64,000 bases of DNA from Bacteroidales bacterium (GTDB taxonomy: Bacteria > Bacteroidota > Bacteroidia > Bacteroidales > UBA932), in NCBI GenBank assembly GCA_017477335.1, contig JAFUVY010000015.1, positions 1 to 64,000 on the forward strand. The letters are read 5' to 3'. Each line of letters starts with the position of its first letter. Positions within the stretch are counted from its first letter, which is position 1. Shown piece after piece: positions 51,718-60,713 of this stretch. The notes beneath the pieces were generated by a model, which did no database searches, was not told the origin of the DNA, and saw only the letters and a program-made list of their open reading frames with translations. The translations under genes were made by a program, and so were the position numbers.

Positions 51718-53532
51718 ATGAGTATTTATTCCGAAAGAGTGGAAGCCGTGAGGTCCCTTATGAGGGAAAACGGCTGGGACATAGTGATAATCGGGGGCGG
51801 AGACCCCCACTTCAGCGAATATCCCGCAGCTCGCTGGCATCAGGTAAAATACATATCCGGCTTCACGGGCGAGGCCGGAGACCTTGTAATAACCCACACT
51901 CACGCCGGACTGTGGACAGACACCCGTTACTTTATCCAGGCCCTGCGGCAACTGGAAGGCAGCGGAATAGTCCTTCACAAGACCCGCGTTCCGGATCAGG
52001 TACTTATCCCGGAGTGGATTGCCTCCCTGCAGATGGACGAACCGGTGATAGCCGTGGACGGCCTGTGCACCAGCGTGGAGGCTGCAAGGGAGCTGCAGGG
52101 GGCGGTGCCATCGGCAATAATTACCGCAGTGCCGGATTTGCTGGGGCCGATATGGCCGGACCGTCCGTCCATTCCCTCCACGCCCATCATCACCCTTGGG
52201 GAGGAGCTCACCGGGGAAAGCCGGGACGAGCGGCTGCGCTTTGTCCGCAAATGGCTCATGCTGCAAGGGGCCGATGCCATTTTCATCAGCGTCCTGGACC
52301 AGATTGCCTGGCTGCTGAACGTGAGGGGAAACGACGTGCAGTACAATCCCGTGGTGATTTCCCACCTGCTTGTAACCATGGACGATGCGCAGTGGTTTGT
52401 CCGCAAAGACGCCTACTCGGACCCCGATTCCGAGACGCAGGCTTCCTTTGAAGAGCTGGAGGCCGACGGCATTACCATCCGGGACTACGACCAGGCCGCC
52501 TTCGCCCTCTCTTCCCTGCGGCTGGATGGAGTGGACAAAATATGCATAGACCCGGCCAATCTGAACCTCTGCCTGAGAGAAGCCCTGGAAGACGGGGACC
52601 TTCTTCCGGAAATAGTGGAGGACGCAGGGCCGGTACCCGCAAAAAAGGCCGTGAAGAATCCCGCCGAATGCGACGGCATGAGGGAAGCCCACCTGGAGGA
52701 CGGCCTTGCCATGGAAAAATTCCTCTACTGGGTGGAGCAGAACGCCGGAAGGGTGAACGAATGGGAGGCGGCCTGCAAACTGGGCGAGTTCCGGGCCGAA
52801 ATCCCGGGATACCGGGGAGACAGCTTTGAGACCATATCGGCCTGGGGACAGGGAGCCGCCCTGCCGCATTACCTTACGCCCCCTACCGGAGGGTCCATGC
52901 TGGAGCGGAGGGGGCTGTACCTGGTGGACTCCGGAGGGCAGTACCTGTTTGGCACCACGGATATCACCCGGACCGTCCCGCTGGGGCCTTGCACGGAGCT
53001 GGAAATAACAGACTATACCATTGACCTTAAGGGACATATAGACCTTGCCATGGCCATATTCCCCGCCGGGACTGCCGGATGTCAGATAGACGCACTTGCA
53101 AGGGGACCGCTATGGCAACGGAAACGGAATTTCGGGCACGGGACGGGACACGGCGTGGGCTTTTTCCTTTGCGTCCACGAAGGCCCCCAGGATATAAGGC
53201 AGAACTTTAATTCCCAACCCCTGCTGCCCGGGATGATATGCTCCATAGAACCCGGAATATACCGCGAGGGAATGCACGGGGTGCGGCACGAAAACCTTTA
53301 CCTCGTAAGGGAAGACGGAGAAAACGAATTTGGCCGATGGCTGTGCTTCGAGACACTTACCCTCTGCCATATAGACACTTCCTGCCTTAATGCGGAACTC
53401 CTCACGGATGAGGAACTGGACTGGCTCAACGCCTACAACCGCAGAGTGTACGACACCCTGCAGGAGAGACTTCCGCAGCAGGTGAGAGAGTGGCTGCGGG
53501 AAAAGACAAGGCCGGTTCAGCGGCCGGAATAA
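51718..53532 (+). CDS. Xaa-Pro aminopeptidase P (M24B)
   Basis: The 604-residue protein has the three-domain aminopeptidase P architecture: two creatinase-type N-terminal domains (about 1-300) and a C-terminal M24 pita-bread domain. Metal ligands are visible as Asp residues in LVDSGGQYLFGTTDITRT, His in GTGHGVGFF, Glu in SIEPGIY and the final Glu in CFETLTL. It removes N-terminal residues that precede proline. I use the ATG at 51718; a TTG 21 bases earlier lies within the -7 box. No signal peptide, so cytoplasmic. Its 3' end overlaps the convergent lrp gene by 16 bases. Confidence 0.94.
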   Translation: MSIYSERVEAVRSLMRENGWDIVIIGGGDPHFSEYPAARWHQVKYISGFTGEAGDLVITHTHAGLWTDTRYFIQALRQLEGSGIVLHKTRVPDQVLIPEWIASLQMDEPVIAVDGLCTSVEAARELQGAVPSAIITAVPDLLGPIWPDRPSIPSTPIITLGEELTGESRDERLRFVRKWLMLQGADAIFISVLDQIAWLLNVRGNDVQYNPVVISHLLVTMDDAQWFVRKDAYSDPDSETQASFEELEADGITIRDYDQAAFALSSLRLDGVDKICIDPANLNLCLREALEDGDLLPEIVEDAGPVPAKKAVKNPAECDGMREAHLEDGLAMEKFLYWVEQNAGRVNEWEAACKLGEFRAEIPGYRGDSFETISAWGQGAALPHYLTPPTGGSMLERRGLYLVDSGGQYLFGTTDITRTVPLGPCTELEITDYTIDLKGHIDLAMAIFPAGTAGCQIDALARGPLWQRKRNFGHGTGHGVGFFLCVHEGPQDIRQNFNSQPLLPGMICSIEPGIYREGMHGVRHENLYLVREDGENEFGRWLCFETLTLCHIDTSCLNAELLTDEELDWLNAYNRRVYDTLQERLPQQVREWLREKTRPVQRPE

Positions 53533-54008
53533 CTGGTTTTCTTGAAATCCTTCACCCAGACCTGGCGTTCGATGGGAGCGTCAAGGGTTATCATGGTGTC
53601 CGTGGACTGGATGGAAGGGATTTTCTGGATAGTGTTCAGAAGCACCTCCATAAGGTGGTCGTTGTCTATGCAGAACAGCTTCACCAGGAGGGCATACTTT
53701 CCGGTAACAAAATGGCATTCTACCACTTCCGGAATTTTCTTAAGCTGGGCGATAACCTCCGGATACTTGGTGGACTCCGTAAGGGCAATGTTCACAAAAG
53801 CACAGACGTTAAGGCCGATAGCCTGGGGTTTCACCAAAAGGCGGGAGCCCAGTATGACTCCGTTCTTTTCCATGCGCCTCACCCTCTGGTGAATTGCAGC
53901 TCCGGATACGCCGCATTCCCTGGCTATTTCCAGAAACGGGATACGGGCGTTTTTTACAAGAAGGGAAAGGATTTTCTTGTCGATGTCATCCAATTGAAAG
54001 GTTTCCAT
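53517..54008 (-). CDS. Lrp/AsnC-family transcriptional regulator
   Basis: The 163-residue protein has an N-terminal helix-turn-helix (LDDIDKKILSLLVKNAR, then IARECGVSGAAIHQRVRRMEKNGVI, about 8-52) and a C-terminal RAM/AsnC effector domain (VNIALTESTKY, VECHFVTGKYALLVKLFC). Such regulators sense amino acids. It begins 2 bases after the topA stop, so it is cotranscribed with topA, an uncommon partner. Its target genes are not evident. Confidence 0.93.
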   Translation of the reverse strand: METFQLDDIDKKILSLLVKNARIPFLEIARECGVSGAAIHQRVRRMEKNGVILGSRLLVKPQAIGLNVCAFVNIALTESTKYPEVIAQLKKIPEVVECHFVTGKYALLVKLFCIDNDHLMEVLLNTIQKIPSIQSTDTMITLDAPIERQVWVKDFKKTSYSGR

Positions 54009-54010
54009 AG

Positions 54011-56287
54011 CTATTTTTTCTTGCGTGCGGCAGGTGCCGATGCTATTATCTGTTCACAGTCTTCCTTTGTAAGCGAAGCGGCGTCCCGGCCCTTGGGGAT
54101 GCGGTAATTGTCGCCGCCTTTCTTTATGTAAGGGCCGTATCGGCCATTGAGGACGCGGATGTCGCCAAAATCGGATATGGCTTCCGCCTGGGCCGACGCG
54201 GCTTTAATCATGGCCTCGCACTCTTCCAGGGTCACGGTCATGGGATCCTTGCCGCGGGGCAGGCTCACGTTGGTGGAACCGTACTTGAGATAAGGGCCGA
54301 ACTTGCCCTTGGTGGCCACAACCTCTACGCCGTCCAGGACACCTACCGTGCGGGGCAGGAGGAAGAGCTTGAGGGCGTCTTCCAGGGTGAGGCTTTCAAT
54401 GAGCTGATCCTTGCCCAGGGAGGCGCTCTTTGCATTCTCCCCCTCTCCCTTGCGGACGTAGGCTCCGAATTTTCCGAATGCCGCAACCACTTTTTCTCCG
54501 TCCGGAGCTATACCTATCTCCCTTGAAACCCTGGCGTAGGAGCCCTCTTCCATTACGGAAGAAACATGGGCATGGAAAGGAGTATAGAAGGCCGATATGG
54601 CATCTGTCCACTGCATCCTGCCGGCCGCGACCTCGTCCAGGTCCTTTTCTACCGTAGCAGTGAAGTCATACTCCATTATGTCCGTAAAGTTGTCGCTGAG
54701 GTAGTCGGACACTATTATTCCAAGTTCCACGGGAAGCAGGCGGCCTTTTTCCGCTCCCACCACTTCTGCCTTGGCACTGCGGGAAATCTTGCCTCCACGG
54801 AGGGTGAAATTGATGACCTCCTCTTTGCGGCCGGGCTTGTCCCCAATTACCACATAGCCCCTTGATTTAGTGAGAGTTTCTACGGTTGTAGCATAAGTGG
54901 AAGGACGGCCGATTCCAAGCTCTTCCATCTTCTTGATAAGGGTGGCCTCCGTATATCTGGAAGGGGCCTGGGTAAACTTGCACTGGGCGCTGACGCTCTT
55001 TTCCGTGAGGCGGTCTCCCGGGTGAAGTTCCGGAAGGATGGTTTCCTCGGAGTCCGGGGCGTCGTCGTCCCTGCCCTCCAGGTAAAGCTTCATGAAGCCG
55101 TCAAAAAGTATCTCAACGGACTGCATCTGGTACTTTTCCGGACGGGTGCTCAGGGCAACGTCGGCAGTGGTGTTGAGGATGCGGCTTTCTGCCATCTGGG
55201 ATGCCACGGTGCGTTTCCAGATGAGCTGGTAGAGCTTTTTCTCCTGAGTGGTGCCCTCTATGTCCGTATTTGCGATGAAGGTGGGCCTGATGGCTTCGTG
55301 AGCCTCCTGGGCTCCCTTTGATTTGGTCTTGTACTGACGGGTGTGGAGGTACTCCGGACCATAGTTCTGAAGGATGTACTCCTTGGCGGTGCCAATGGCA
55401 AGGGCCGACAGGTTGGTGGAGTCCGTTCTCATGTAGGTGATGAGACCGCGCTCATACAGGGCCTGGGCCACACGCATGGTTGTGGAAACCGGGAAACGGA
55501 GCTTGCGGGACGCCTCCTGCTGAAGGGTGGAGGTAGTGAAAGGAGCGGCCGGGTTGCGGGTTCCCTCCTTTTTCTGGACGGAGCTCACAGAATATTCCGC
55601 ACCTATGCTGTCACGGAGGAAGGCCTCTGCGGCATCTGCCGTTTCAAACCTTGTGTCCAGAAGGGCCTTTACCTGGGAACCGCCGGCAACCAGGGTTGCT
55701 TCCACCCTGTAATAAGGGGTGTTGCGGAAGGCCATTATTTCCTTCTCCCTGTCCACTATAAGACGCAGGGTGACGCTCTGGACACGGCCTGCGGAGAGCT
55801 TGGGCTGGATTTTGCGCCAGAGGATGGGGGAAAGTTCAAAACCCACCAGGCGGTCCAGCACGCGGCGGGCCTGCTGGGCGTTGACAAGGTTCATGTCAAT
55901 TTCCCTGGGGTTTTCTATTGCGTTCAGGATAGCCTGCCTGGTAATCTCGTGGAAGGCGATTCGGCGGGTGTCCTTCCCGGCAAGGCCAAGGGTCTCGTAA
56001 AGGTGCCAGGAGATGGCTTCTCCCTCGCGGTCCTCATCGGAAGCGAGCCACACCACGGGTGCGGCCTGGGCAAGGTTTTTAAGTTGGGAAACAGTCCGCT
56101 GCTTGTCGGCCGGGATAACGTATTTGGGGGCGAATCCGGAATTTACATCAACTCCAAGCCCGTGCTCTTCCAGGTCCCTGATGTGACCTTTTGACGCCTG
56201 AACGTCGTAATCATCCTTTCCAAGAAACTTCTGTATGGTTTTTGCCTTTTCCGGCGACTCTACAATAACTAGCTGTTTTCCGGCCAT
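54011..56287 (-). CDS. topA: DNA topoisomerase I
   Basis: The 758-residue type IA enzyme relaxes negative supercoils. It has the Toprim start VIVESPEKAKTIQKFLG and acidic DEDREGEAISWHLYETL, the active-site tyrosine Tyr285 in ITYMRTDSTNLS, LSAGRVQSVTLRLI, and two or three C-terminal repeats (FGAYVRKGE, FGPYLKYGS, YGPYIKKGG) that replace zinc ribbons in this lineage; they lack the four-Cys motif. It ends in a basic tail. lrp follows after 2 bases. Confidence 0.97.
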   Translation of the reverse strand: MAGKQLVIVESPEKAKTIQKFLGKDDYDVQASKGHIRDLEEHGLGVDVNSGFAPKYVIPADKQRTVSQLKNLAQAAPVVWLASDEDREGEAISWHLYETLGLAGKDTRRIAFHEITRQAILNAIENPREIDMNLVNAQQARRVLDRLVGFELSPILWRKIQPKLSAGRVQSVTLRLIVDREKEIMAFRNTPYYRVEATLVAGGSQVKALLDTRFETADAAEAFLRDSIGAEYSVSSVQKKEGTRNPAAPFTTSTLQQEASRKLRFPVSTTMRVAQALYERGLITYMRTDSTNLSALAIGTAKEYILQNYGPEYLHTRQYKTKSKGAQEAHEAIRPTFIANTDIEGTTQEKKLYQLIWKRTVASQMAESRILNTTADVALSTRPEKYQMQSVEILFDGFMKLYLEGRDDDAPDSEETILPELHPGDRLTEKSVSAQCKFTQAPSRYTEATLIKKMEELGIGRPSTYATTVETLTKSRGYVVIGDKPGRKEEVINFTLRGGKISRSAKAEVVGAEKGRLLPVELGIIVSDYLSDNFTDIMEYDFTATVEKDLDEVAAGRMQWTDAISAFYTPFHAHVSSVMEEGSYARVSREIGIAPDGEKVVAAFGKFGAYVRKGEGENAKSASLGKDQLIESLTLEDALKLFLLPRTVGVLDGVEVVATKGKFGPYLKYGSTNVSLPRGKDPMTVTLEECEAMIKAASAQAEAISDFGDIRVLNGRYGPYIKKGGDNYRIPKGRDAASLTKEDCEQIIASAPAARKKK

Positions 56288-56348
56288 ATAAAATCAATCT
56301 TTTTTGCAAAGTAAAGCAGAATCCGGGCAATTTTCCAAATTTTCTGAT

Positions 56349-56356
56349 TAATTTTG
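56349..56356 (+). promoter_or_regulatory. -7 box of the PBP1A-ddl-prmC operon promoter
   Basis: TAATTTTG matches the consensus and is 55 bases before the PBP1A ATG. The -33 region has no clear TTTG. It leaves a leader of about 50 bases that holds a terminator-like hairpin. Confidence 0.5.
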
Positions 56357-56364
56357 CAAACTGT

Positions 56365-56398
56365 GTCTTAAGCAAGACCTATGGTCTTGTAATTTTTT
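56365..56398 (+). promoter_or_regulatory. Attenuator-like leader before the PBP1A operon
   Basis: CAAGACC (56373-56379) pairs with GGTCTTG (56383-56389) over TAT, followed by TAA and six T (56393-56398), an intrinsic-terminator shape 13 bases before the ATG. The left arm can alternatively pair with upstream GTCTT (56365-56369 with AAGAC 56374-56378), which would prevent the terminator. No plus-strand gene lies upstream that needs ending (topA is on the other strand). Regulation by attenuation is an inference; a protein-binding site is the alternative. Confidence 0.45.
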
Positions 56399-56411
56399 GA
56401 GATTTTTGGGC

Positions 56412-58733
56412 ATGACAGAAAATACCAAAGCAACCATAACGAAAGTATTCTGGGCCGCAATCCTGATTCCGGCTGTGGGACTCGCCGTCCTGCTGGGAGC
56501 CGTATGGGCGTTCGCGGACATCCCCTCCCTGGAGGAACTGGAGAACCCGGACACAAAGCTTGCAACCCAGGTAATAGCCGAGGAAGGCGAAATCCTCACC
56601 ACCTACCATATAGAGAACCGCACCTTCGTACCTTACGAGGACCTGGCCCCGTCCCTTGTCCAGGCGGCGGTGGCCACGGAGGACAAACGCTTCTACGAGC
56701 ACAGCGGCATAGACCTCCAGTCCCTGGGCAGGGTGCTCTTCAAGACCCTCCTTTCCCGGGATTCGTCACAGGGAGGCGGCTCCACCATCACCCAGCAGCT
56801 TGCAAAGACACTTTATCCCAGGCAGGAAGGCGTGGGCAAACTGGGGCTGATATGGATTAAACTCAAGGAATGGATCACCGCCATCAAACTGGAAAGGAAT
56901 TACACCAAGGAAGAGATTGTGGACATGTACCTGAACGCCATCTTCTTCGGATCCAATTCCTACGGCATATCATCGGCCGCAAACCAGTTCTTTGGGAAAC
57001 TGCCCTCCGAACTTCTGGTGGAAGAGAGCGCCGTCCTTGTGGGCATGGTAAACAAACCCACCCGCTACAACCCGGCCATCAACCCGGAAAACGCCCTCAA
57101 GCGCCGTAACCTGGTGCTGGGCAGAATGTACGAAATGGGCTACCTGACTCAGGCGGAAAGGGATTCCCTGAGGGAACTGCCCATCGTCCTGCACGAAAGG
57201 AAGCGGGACCGCACTACCGGCACAGGCCCTTACTTCAGGGACATGCTCCGCCGCACCATGAACGCCAGGAAACCTTCCCGCAAGTCCTACAATACCGTGG
57301 AGGACTACCGGGTGGACTCCCTCCAGTGGGCCGATGATCCCGTGTACGGCTGGCTTAACAAGAACTTCAAGAGCGACGGCTCCGCCTACGACCTGGACCG
57401 GGACGGCCTCCGCATCTACACTACCATAAATATAAAGATGCAGAAGTACGCGGAGGAGGCAGTGGCGGAACACCTTGGAAAGGACCTCCAGAAAGCTTTC
57501 TTCAGGGAACTCAAATACCGCCGCAACGCCCCGTTCATGCACGACACGGAAAAGAGCGTGATAGACGCCACCATGAAGCAGGCCCGCCGCTGGAGCGACC
57601 GCACCCGCATGATGAAGGCCTCCGGCCACACGGAGGCGGAAATTGAGGAATCCTTCCGCAAGCCTGCCAAGATGAGGGTATTCAGCTGGAACGCAAAGGG
57701 TTACCGCGATACCGTGATGACTCCGGACGACTCCATCCGCTACTACAAGTCCTTCTTCCGCGCCGCATTCATGGCAATAGAGCCCGGCACCGGATACGTG
57801 AAGGCATACGTCGGCGGCCCGGACTACCGCTACTTCAAGTATGACAACGTCCGTCAGGGACGCAGACAGGTGGGTTCCACCATCAAGCCTTTCATATACA
57901 CCCTTGCAATGGAGTCCGGCATGACTCCCTGCGACAAGGTGCTGAACGCCCCCGTAGTGCTGGTGGTGAACAAGGACGAGACCTGGACTCCCCAGGACAC
58001 CCATGCCGACGGCTCCGTCGTGGACCTCACCTGGGGCCTGGCGCACAGTTCCAATTCCGTATCGGCCTATCTCATGAAACAGCTGGGACCGGCCGGAATG
58101 GTTTCCATGATGAGGAACATGGGCGTGGGCGGCTTCATAGATCCGGTGGTCTCCCTGTGCGTTGGCTCCGCGGACCTGAGCGTATATGACATGGTGACGG
58201 CATATAACACCTACCCTTCCGGGGGCACATACACCTCGCCCATGTTCGTTACCAGGATAGAGGACCGCGACGGCAATGTCCTGGGAGAGTTCAGCCAGAG
58301 AAAGCACGAGGCCCTGTCCAAGAAGGCCGCAGGGGAGATGATTCACATGATGAAGGCCGTAGTGGACGACGGTACGGGTGTCCGCCTCCGCTTCAAATAC
58401 GGGCTCAAGGGCCAGATTGCCGGAAAGACCGGCACCACCAACGACAACTCCGACGGCTGGTTCATCGGCTACACTCCCAGAATCACCGCAGGCGTATGGG
58501 TCGGGGCCGAGGACCGCTACGTCCACTTTGAGAACAACAACCTGGGCCAGGGTGCCAACATGGCTCTACCCATCTGGGGTATATGGATGAAGAAAGTTCT
58601 TGCCGACAAGACTTTGGGCATATCGGAGGAAGACCTCTTCCCGGAAGAGCTGTCCGGACCTTTCTGCGACAGCGTCCCGGAAGATGAGGCGGCCCCGGAA
58701 AAATCTGATTTGGAGAATTACTATTTCGAATAA
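56412..58733 (+). CDS. mrcA: Class A penicillin-binding protein (PBP1A type)
   Basis: The 773-residue bifunctional enzyme polymerises and cross-links peptidoglycan. One N-terminal membrane helix (about 12-36) precedes a GT51 domain (VATEDKRFYEHSGID, GGSTITQQLAKTLY, KLERNYTKEEIVDMYLN) and a transpeptidase domain with S489-T-I-K492, S546-S-N548 and K672-T-G. I take the ATG at 56412; a TTG at 56397 lies in the U-tract of the leader hairpin. The stop overlaps the ddl start by one base (TAATG), forming a cell-wall operon. Confidence 0.95.
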   Translation: MTENTKATITKVFWAAILIPAVGLAVLLGAVWAFADIPSLEELENPDTKLATQVIAEEGEILTTYHIENRTFVPYEDLAPSLVQAAVATEDKRFYEHSGIDLQSLGRVLFKTLLSRDSSQGGGSTITQQLAKTLYPRQEGVGKLGLIWIKLKEWITAIKLERNYTKEEIVDMYLNAIFFGSNSYGISSAANQFFGKLPSELLVEESAVLVGMVNKPTRYNPAINPENALKRRNLVLGRMYEMGYLTQAERDSLRELPIVLHERKRDRTTGTGPYFRDMLRRTMNARKPSRKSYNTVEDYRVDSLQWADDPVYGWLNKNFKSDGSAYDLDRDGLRIYTTINIKMQKYAEEAVAEHLGKDLQKAFFRELKYRRNAPFMHDTEKSVIDATMKQARRWSDRTRMMKASGHTEAEIEESFRKPAKMRVFSWNAKGYRDTVMTPDDSIRYYKSFFRAAFMAIEPGTGYVKAYVGGPDYRYFKYDNVRQGRRQVGSTIKPFIYTLAMESGMTPCDKVLNAPVVLVVNKDETWTPQDTHADGSVVDLTWGLAHSSNSVSAYLMKQLGPAGMVSMMRNMGVGGFIDPVVSLCVGSADLSVYDMVTAYNTYPSGGTYTSPMFVTRIEDRDGNVLGEFSQRKHEALSKKAAGEMIHMMKAVVDDGTGVRLRFKYGLKGQIAGKTGTTNDNSDGWFIGYTPRITAGVWVGAEDRYVHFENNNLGQGANMALPIWGIWMKKVLADKTLGISEEDLFPEELSGPFCDSVPEDEAAPEKSDLENYYFE

Positions 58734-59752
58734 TGAAAAACTATAAGTCAATTGCCGTCATTTACGGCTCCGACTCTTCCGAATGGGAAGTTTCCTGCAG
58801 GAGCGGAGAATTCACCGCCTCCAGGATAGACGAATCCCTGTACGACGTGTACGAGATTTTTGCACGCTTCGGTTCCTGGAAACTGGTTGCAATGCGTAAA
58901 GCCAATTCCATGCGGATGGCCTTCCCGGAAGGGGCCCAGCCGGATGTGGACAAGAGCGACTTCTCCGTCATGGTCCTGGGAGAGAAGATTAAGTTTGACT
59001 TTGCATACATCATGCAGCATGGCGCTCCCGGAGAGACAGGCCTGCTCCAGGGCTATCTGGAAATGATAGGCGTGCCGCATTCCACATGCAGCGCCTTTGT
59101 AACCACGGTTGCCTTTGACAAATACTCCTGCAAGAGCTACCTGCACGGCAGCGGGATAGTGAAAATGGCGCCGGACGCACTTGTACACCGTGGAGACAAC
59201 CTGGAGGCCTTCTGTGAAAAAGCCCTGTCCCAGCTGGAGCTGCCCCTGTTTGTAAAACCCACCTCCGGAGGTTCCAGCTTTGGCATTTCAAAGGTGGAAA
59301 AGGCCGATGAACTCCCCGCGGCCGTACGCCTTGCCTTTACGGAGGGGGATACGGTAATTGTAGAATCGGCCATAAAATGCGAGCACGAACTCACCTGTGC
59401 CGTATATTTTGACGGAACGGATGTGAAAGCCCTGCCGGTGATAGAGATTATCTCCAAAACCGGATGGTTTGACTACGATGCAAAATACAACGGCCTGAGC
59501 AACGAAGTTTGCCCGGCAGAGATTCCGGAGACCCTCTCCTCCGAGGTTCAGGAGATTTCCAAAAAGATTTACCGCCACCTTGGCTGCAAGGGTCTTGTGA
59601 GAATGGACTATATAAGCGCCCCTGACGGCATTTACTTCCTGGAAGTGAACATTACTCCCGGCATGACCAACGCCTCCCTGGTTCCCAAGATGGTACGTAG
59701 CGCAGGAATGGATATCACAACATTCCTTTCACAGATAATCCAGAACTCGTAA
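58733..59752 (+). CDS. ddl: D-alanine--D-alanine ligase
   Basis: The 339-residue ATP-grasp enzyme makes the D-Ala-D-Ala dipeptide of peptidoglycan. Recognisable parts are HGAPGETGLLQGYLEMIGVPHSTC, VKPTSGGSSFGISKV, the acidic EVNITPGMT that binds magnesium, and KGLVRMDY. It lies between PBP1A (1-base overlap) and prmC (1-base gap), so cross-link substrate supply and transpeptidation are coexpressed. Confidence 0.95.
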   Translation: MKNYKSIAVIYGSDSSEWEVSCRSGEFTASRIDESLYDVYEIFARFGSWKLVAMRKANSMRMAFPEGAQPDVDKSDFSVMVLGEKIKFDFAYIMQHGAPGETGLLQGYLEMIGVPHSTCSAFVTTVAFDKYSCKSYLHGSGIVKMAPDALVHRGDNLEAFCEKALSQLELPLFVKPTSGGSSFGISKVEKADELPAAVRLAFTEGDTVIVESAIKCEHELTCAVYFDGTDVKALPVIEIISKTGWFDYDAKYNGLSNEVCPAEIPETLSSEVQEISKKIYRHLGCKGLVRMDYISAPDGIYFLEVNITPGMTNASLVPKMVRSAGMDITTFLSQIIQNS

Positions 59753-59753
59753 G

Positions 59754-60656
59754 ATGCTCCTCCTGAAAGATTTCATTCAGCAGGGAACTGCATCCCTTGA
59801 GGCCTTGTACCCCGCCCCGGAGGCAAGAAACATAATTTTGATGCTGTGCGAGGAACTTTTGGGCACAAAGAGCTATACTCACATAGTAGAACCGGAATTT
59901 ACCATTGACAATAAACTTGTCGCCCCTCTTGCACAGGCCCTGGAGCGTCTCAAGGCAGGCGAGCCAATCCAGTACGTAACGGGGAAGGCTGAGTTTTGCG
60001 GACGCACTTTCCATGTCAATAAGAATGTCCTTATTCCAAGGCCGGAAACAGAGCTGCTTGTAAAAGAGGCCATTACCTTTGCAGACCGCCTGAAACGCCA
60101 AAGGAGCCCCTACGGGAAGGCCGCCGAGCCGGTCAGAGTCCTGGACCTGTGTACCGGAAGCGGCAACGTAGCCTGGTCCGTGGCCCTGGGCGTCCCCGGA
60201 GCCAGGGTGGTGGGCGTGGACATATCGGAAGAGGCCCTGGAGGTTGCCAGAGGGCAGAAATTCTCCGATGAAATAAAGGCTTCCGGTGGCGTTGCTCCTA
60301 CCTTTGTACAGGCCGATGTCCTTGACACCGAACAGGATTTTGACTATGGAAAATTTGACCTCATCCTTTCCAATCCGCCCTACATCATGGAAAAGGAGAA
60401 GGCCCTGATGAGGAAGAACGTAACGGATTTTGAACCCTCCGGCGCCCTGTACGCCCCGGACAACGATCCCCTTCTGTTTTACAGGGCCATTGCACGCTGG
60501 TCCATCCGCTTCCTTTCCGACGAGGGATGCGGCCTTACGGAGATAAACGAGATGCTGGGAACGGAGACTGAGGAGGTTTTCCGCTCCGCCGGATACCGCC
60601 ATACAGAGGCCGTAAAGGACTTTTTTAACAAAAATCGCTTTATTTTGTACTATTAG
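59754..60656 (+). CDS. prmC: Release factor glutamine methyltransferase
   Basis: PrmC methylates the Gln of the GGQ motif in RF1 and RF2. The 300-residue protein has the N-terminal helical domain, then QYVTGKAEFCGRTFHVNKNVLIPRPETELLV, SAM-binding LDLCTGSGNVAWSVAL, VVGVDISEEALEVA and the catalytic NPPYI. It is the third gene of the PBP1A operon, 1 base after ddl. Confidence 0.94.
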   Translation: MLLLKDFIQQGTASLEALYPAPEARNIILMLCEELLGTKSYTHIVEPEFTIDNKLVAPLAQALERLKAGEPIQYVTGKAEFCGRTFHVNKNVLIPRPETELLVKEAITFADRLKRQRSPYGKAAEPVRVLDLCTGSGNVAWSVALGVPGARVVGVDISEEALEVARGQKFSDEIKASGGVAPTFVQADVLDTEQDFDYGKFDLILSNPPYIMEKEKALMRKNVTDFEPSGALYAPDNDPLLFYRAIARWSIRFLSDEGCGLTEINEMLGTETEEVFRSAGYRHTEAVKDFFNKNRFILYY

Positions 60657-60679
60657 CCGTTTCAAACTTGCTGAAACGG
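60657..60679 (+). other. Hairpin between prmC and the orphan lipoprotein gene
   Basis: CCGTTTCA pairs with TGAAACGG over a 7-base loop, starting right after the prmC stop. No T-run follows, so it is not a standard intrinsic terminator; it may stabilise the prmC mRNA or be a protein-binding palindrome before the next gene. TACTTTG at 60692-60698 could be a -7 box one base short of consensus. Confidence 0.4.
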
Positions 60680-60713
60680 ATAGCTATTCGCTACTTTGCA
60701 AAAAGTTATTGTT

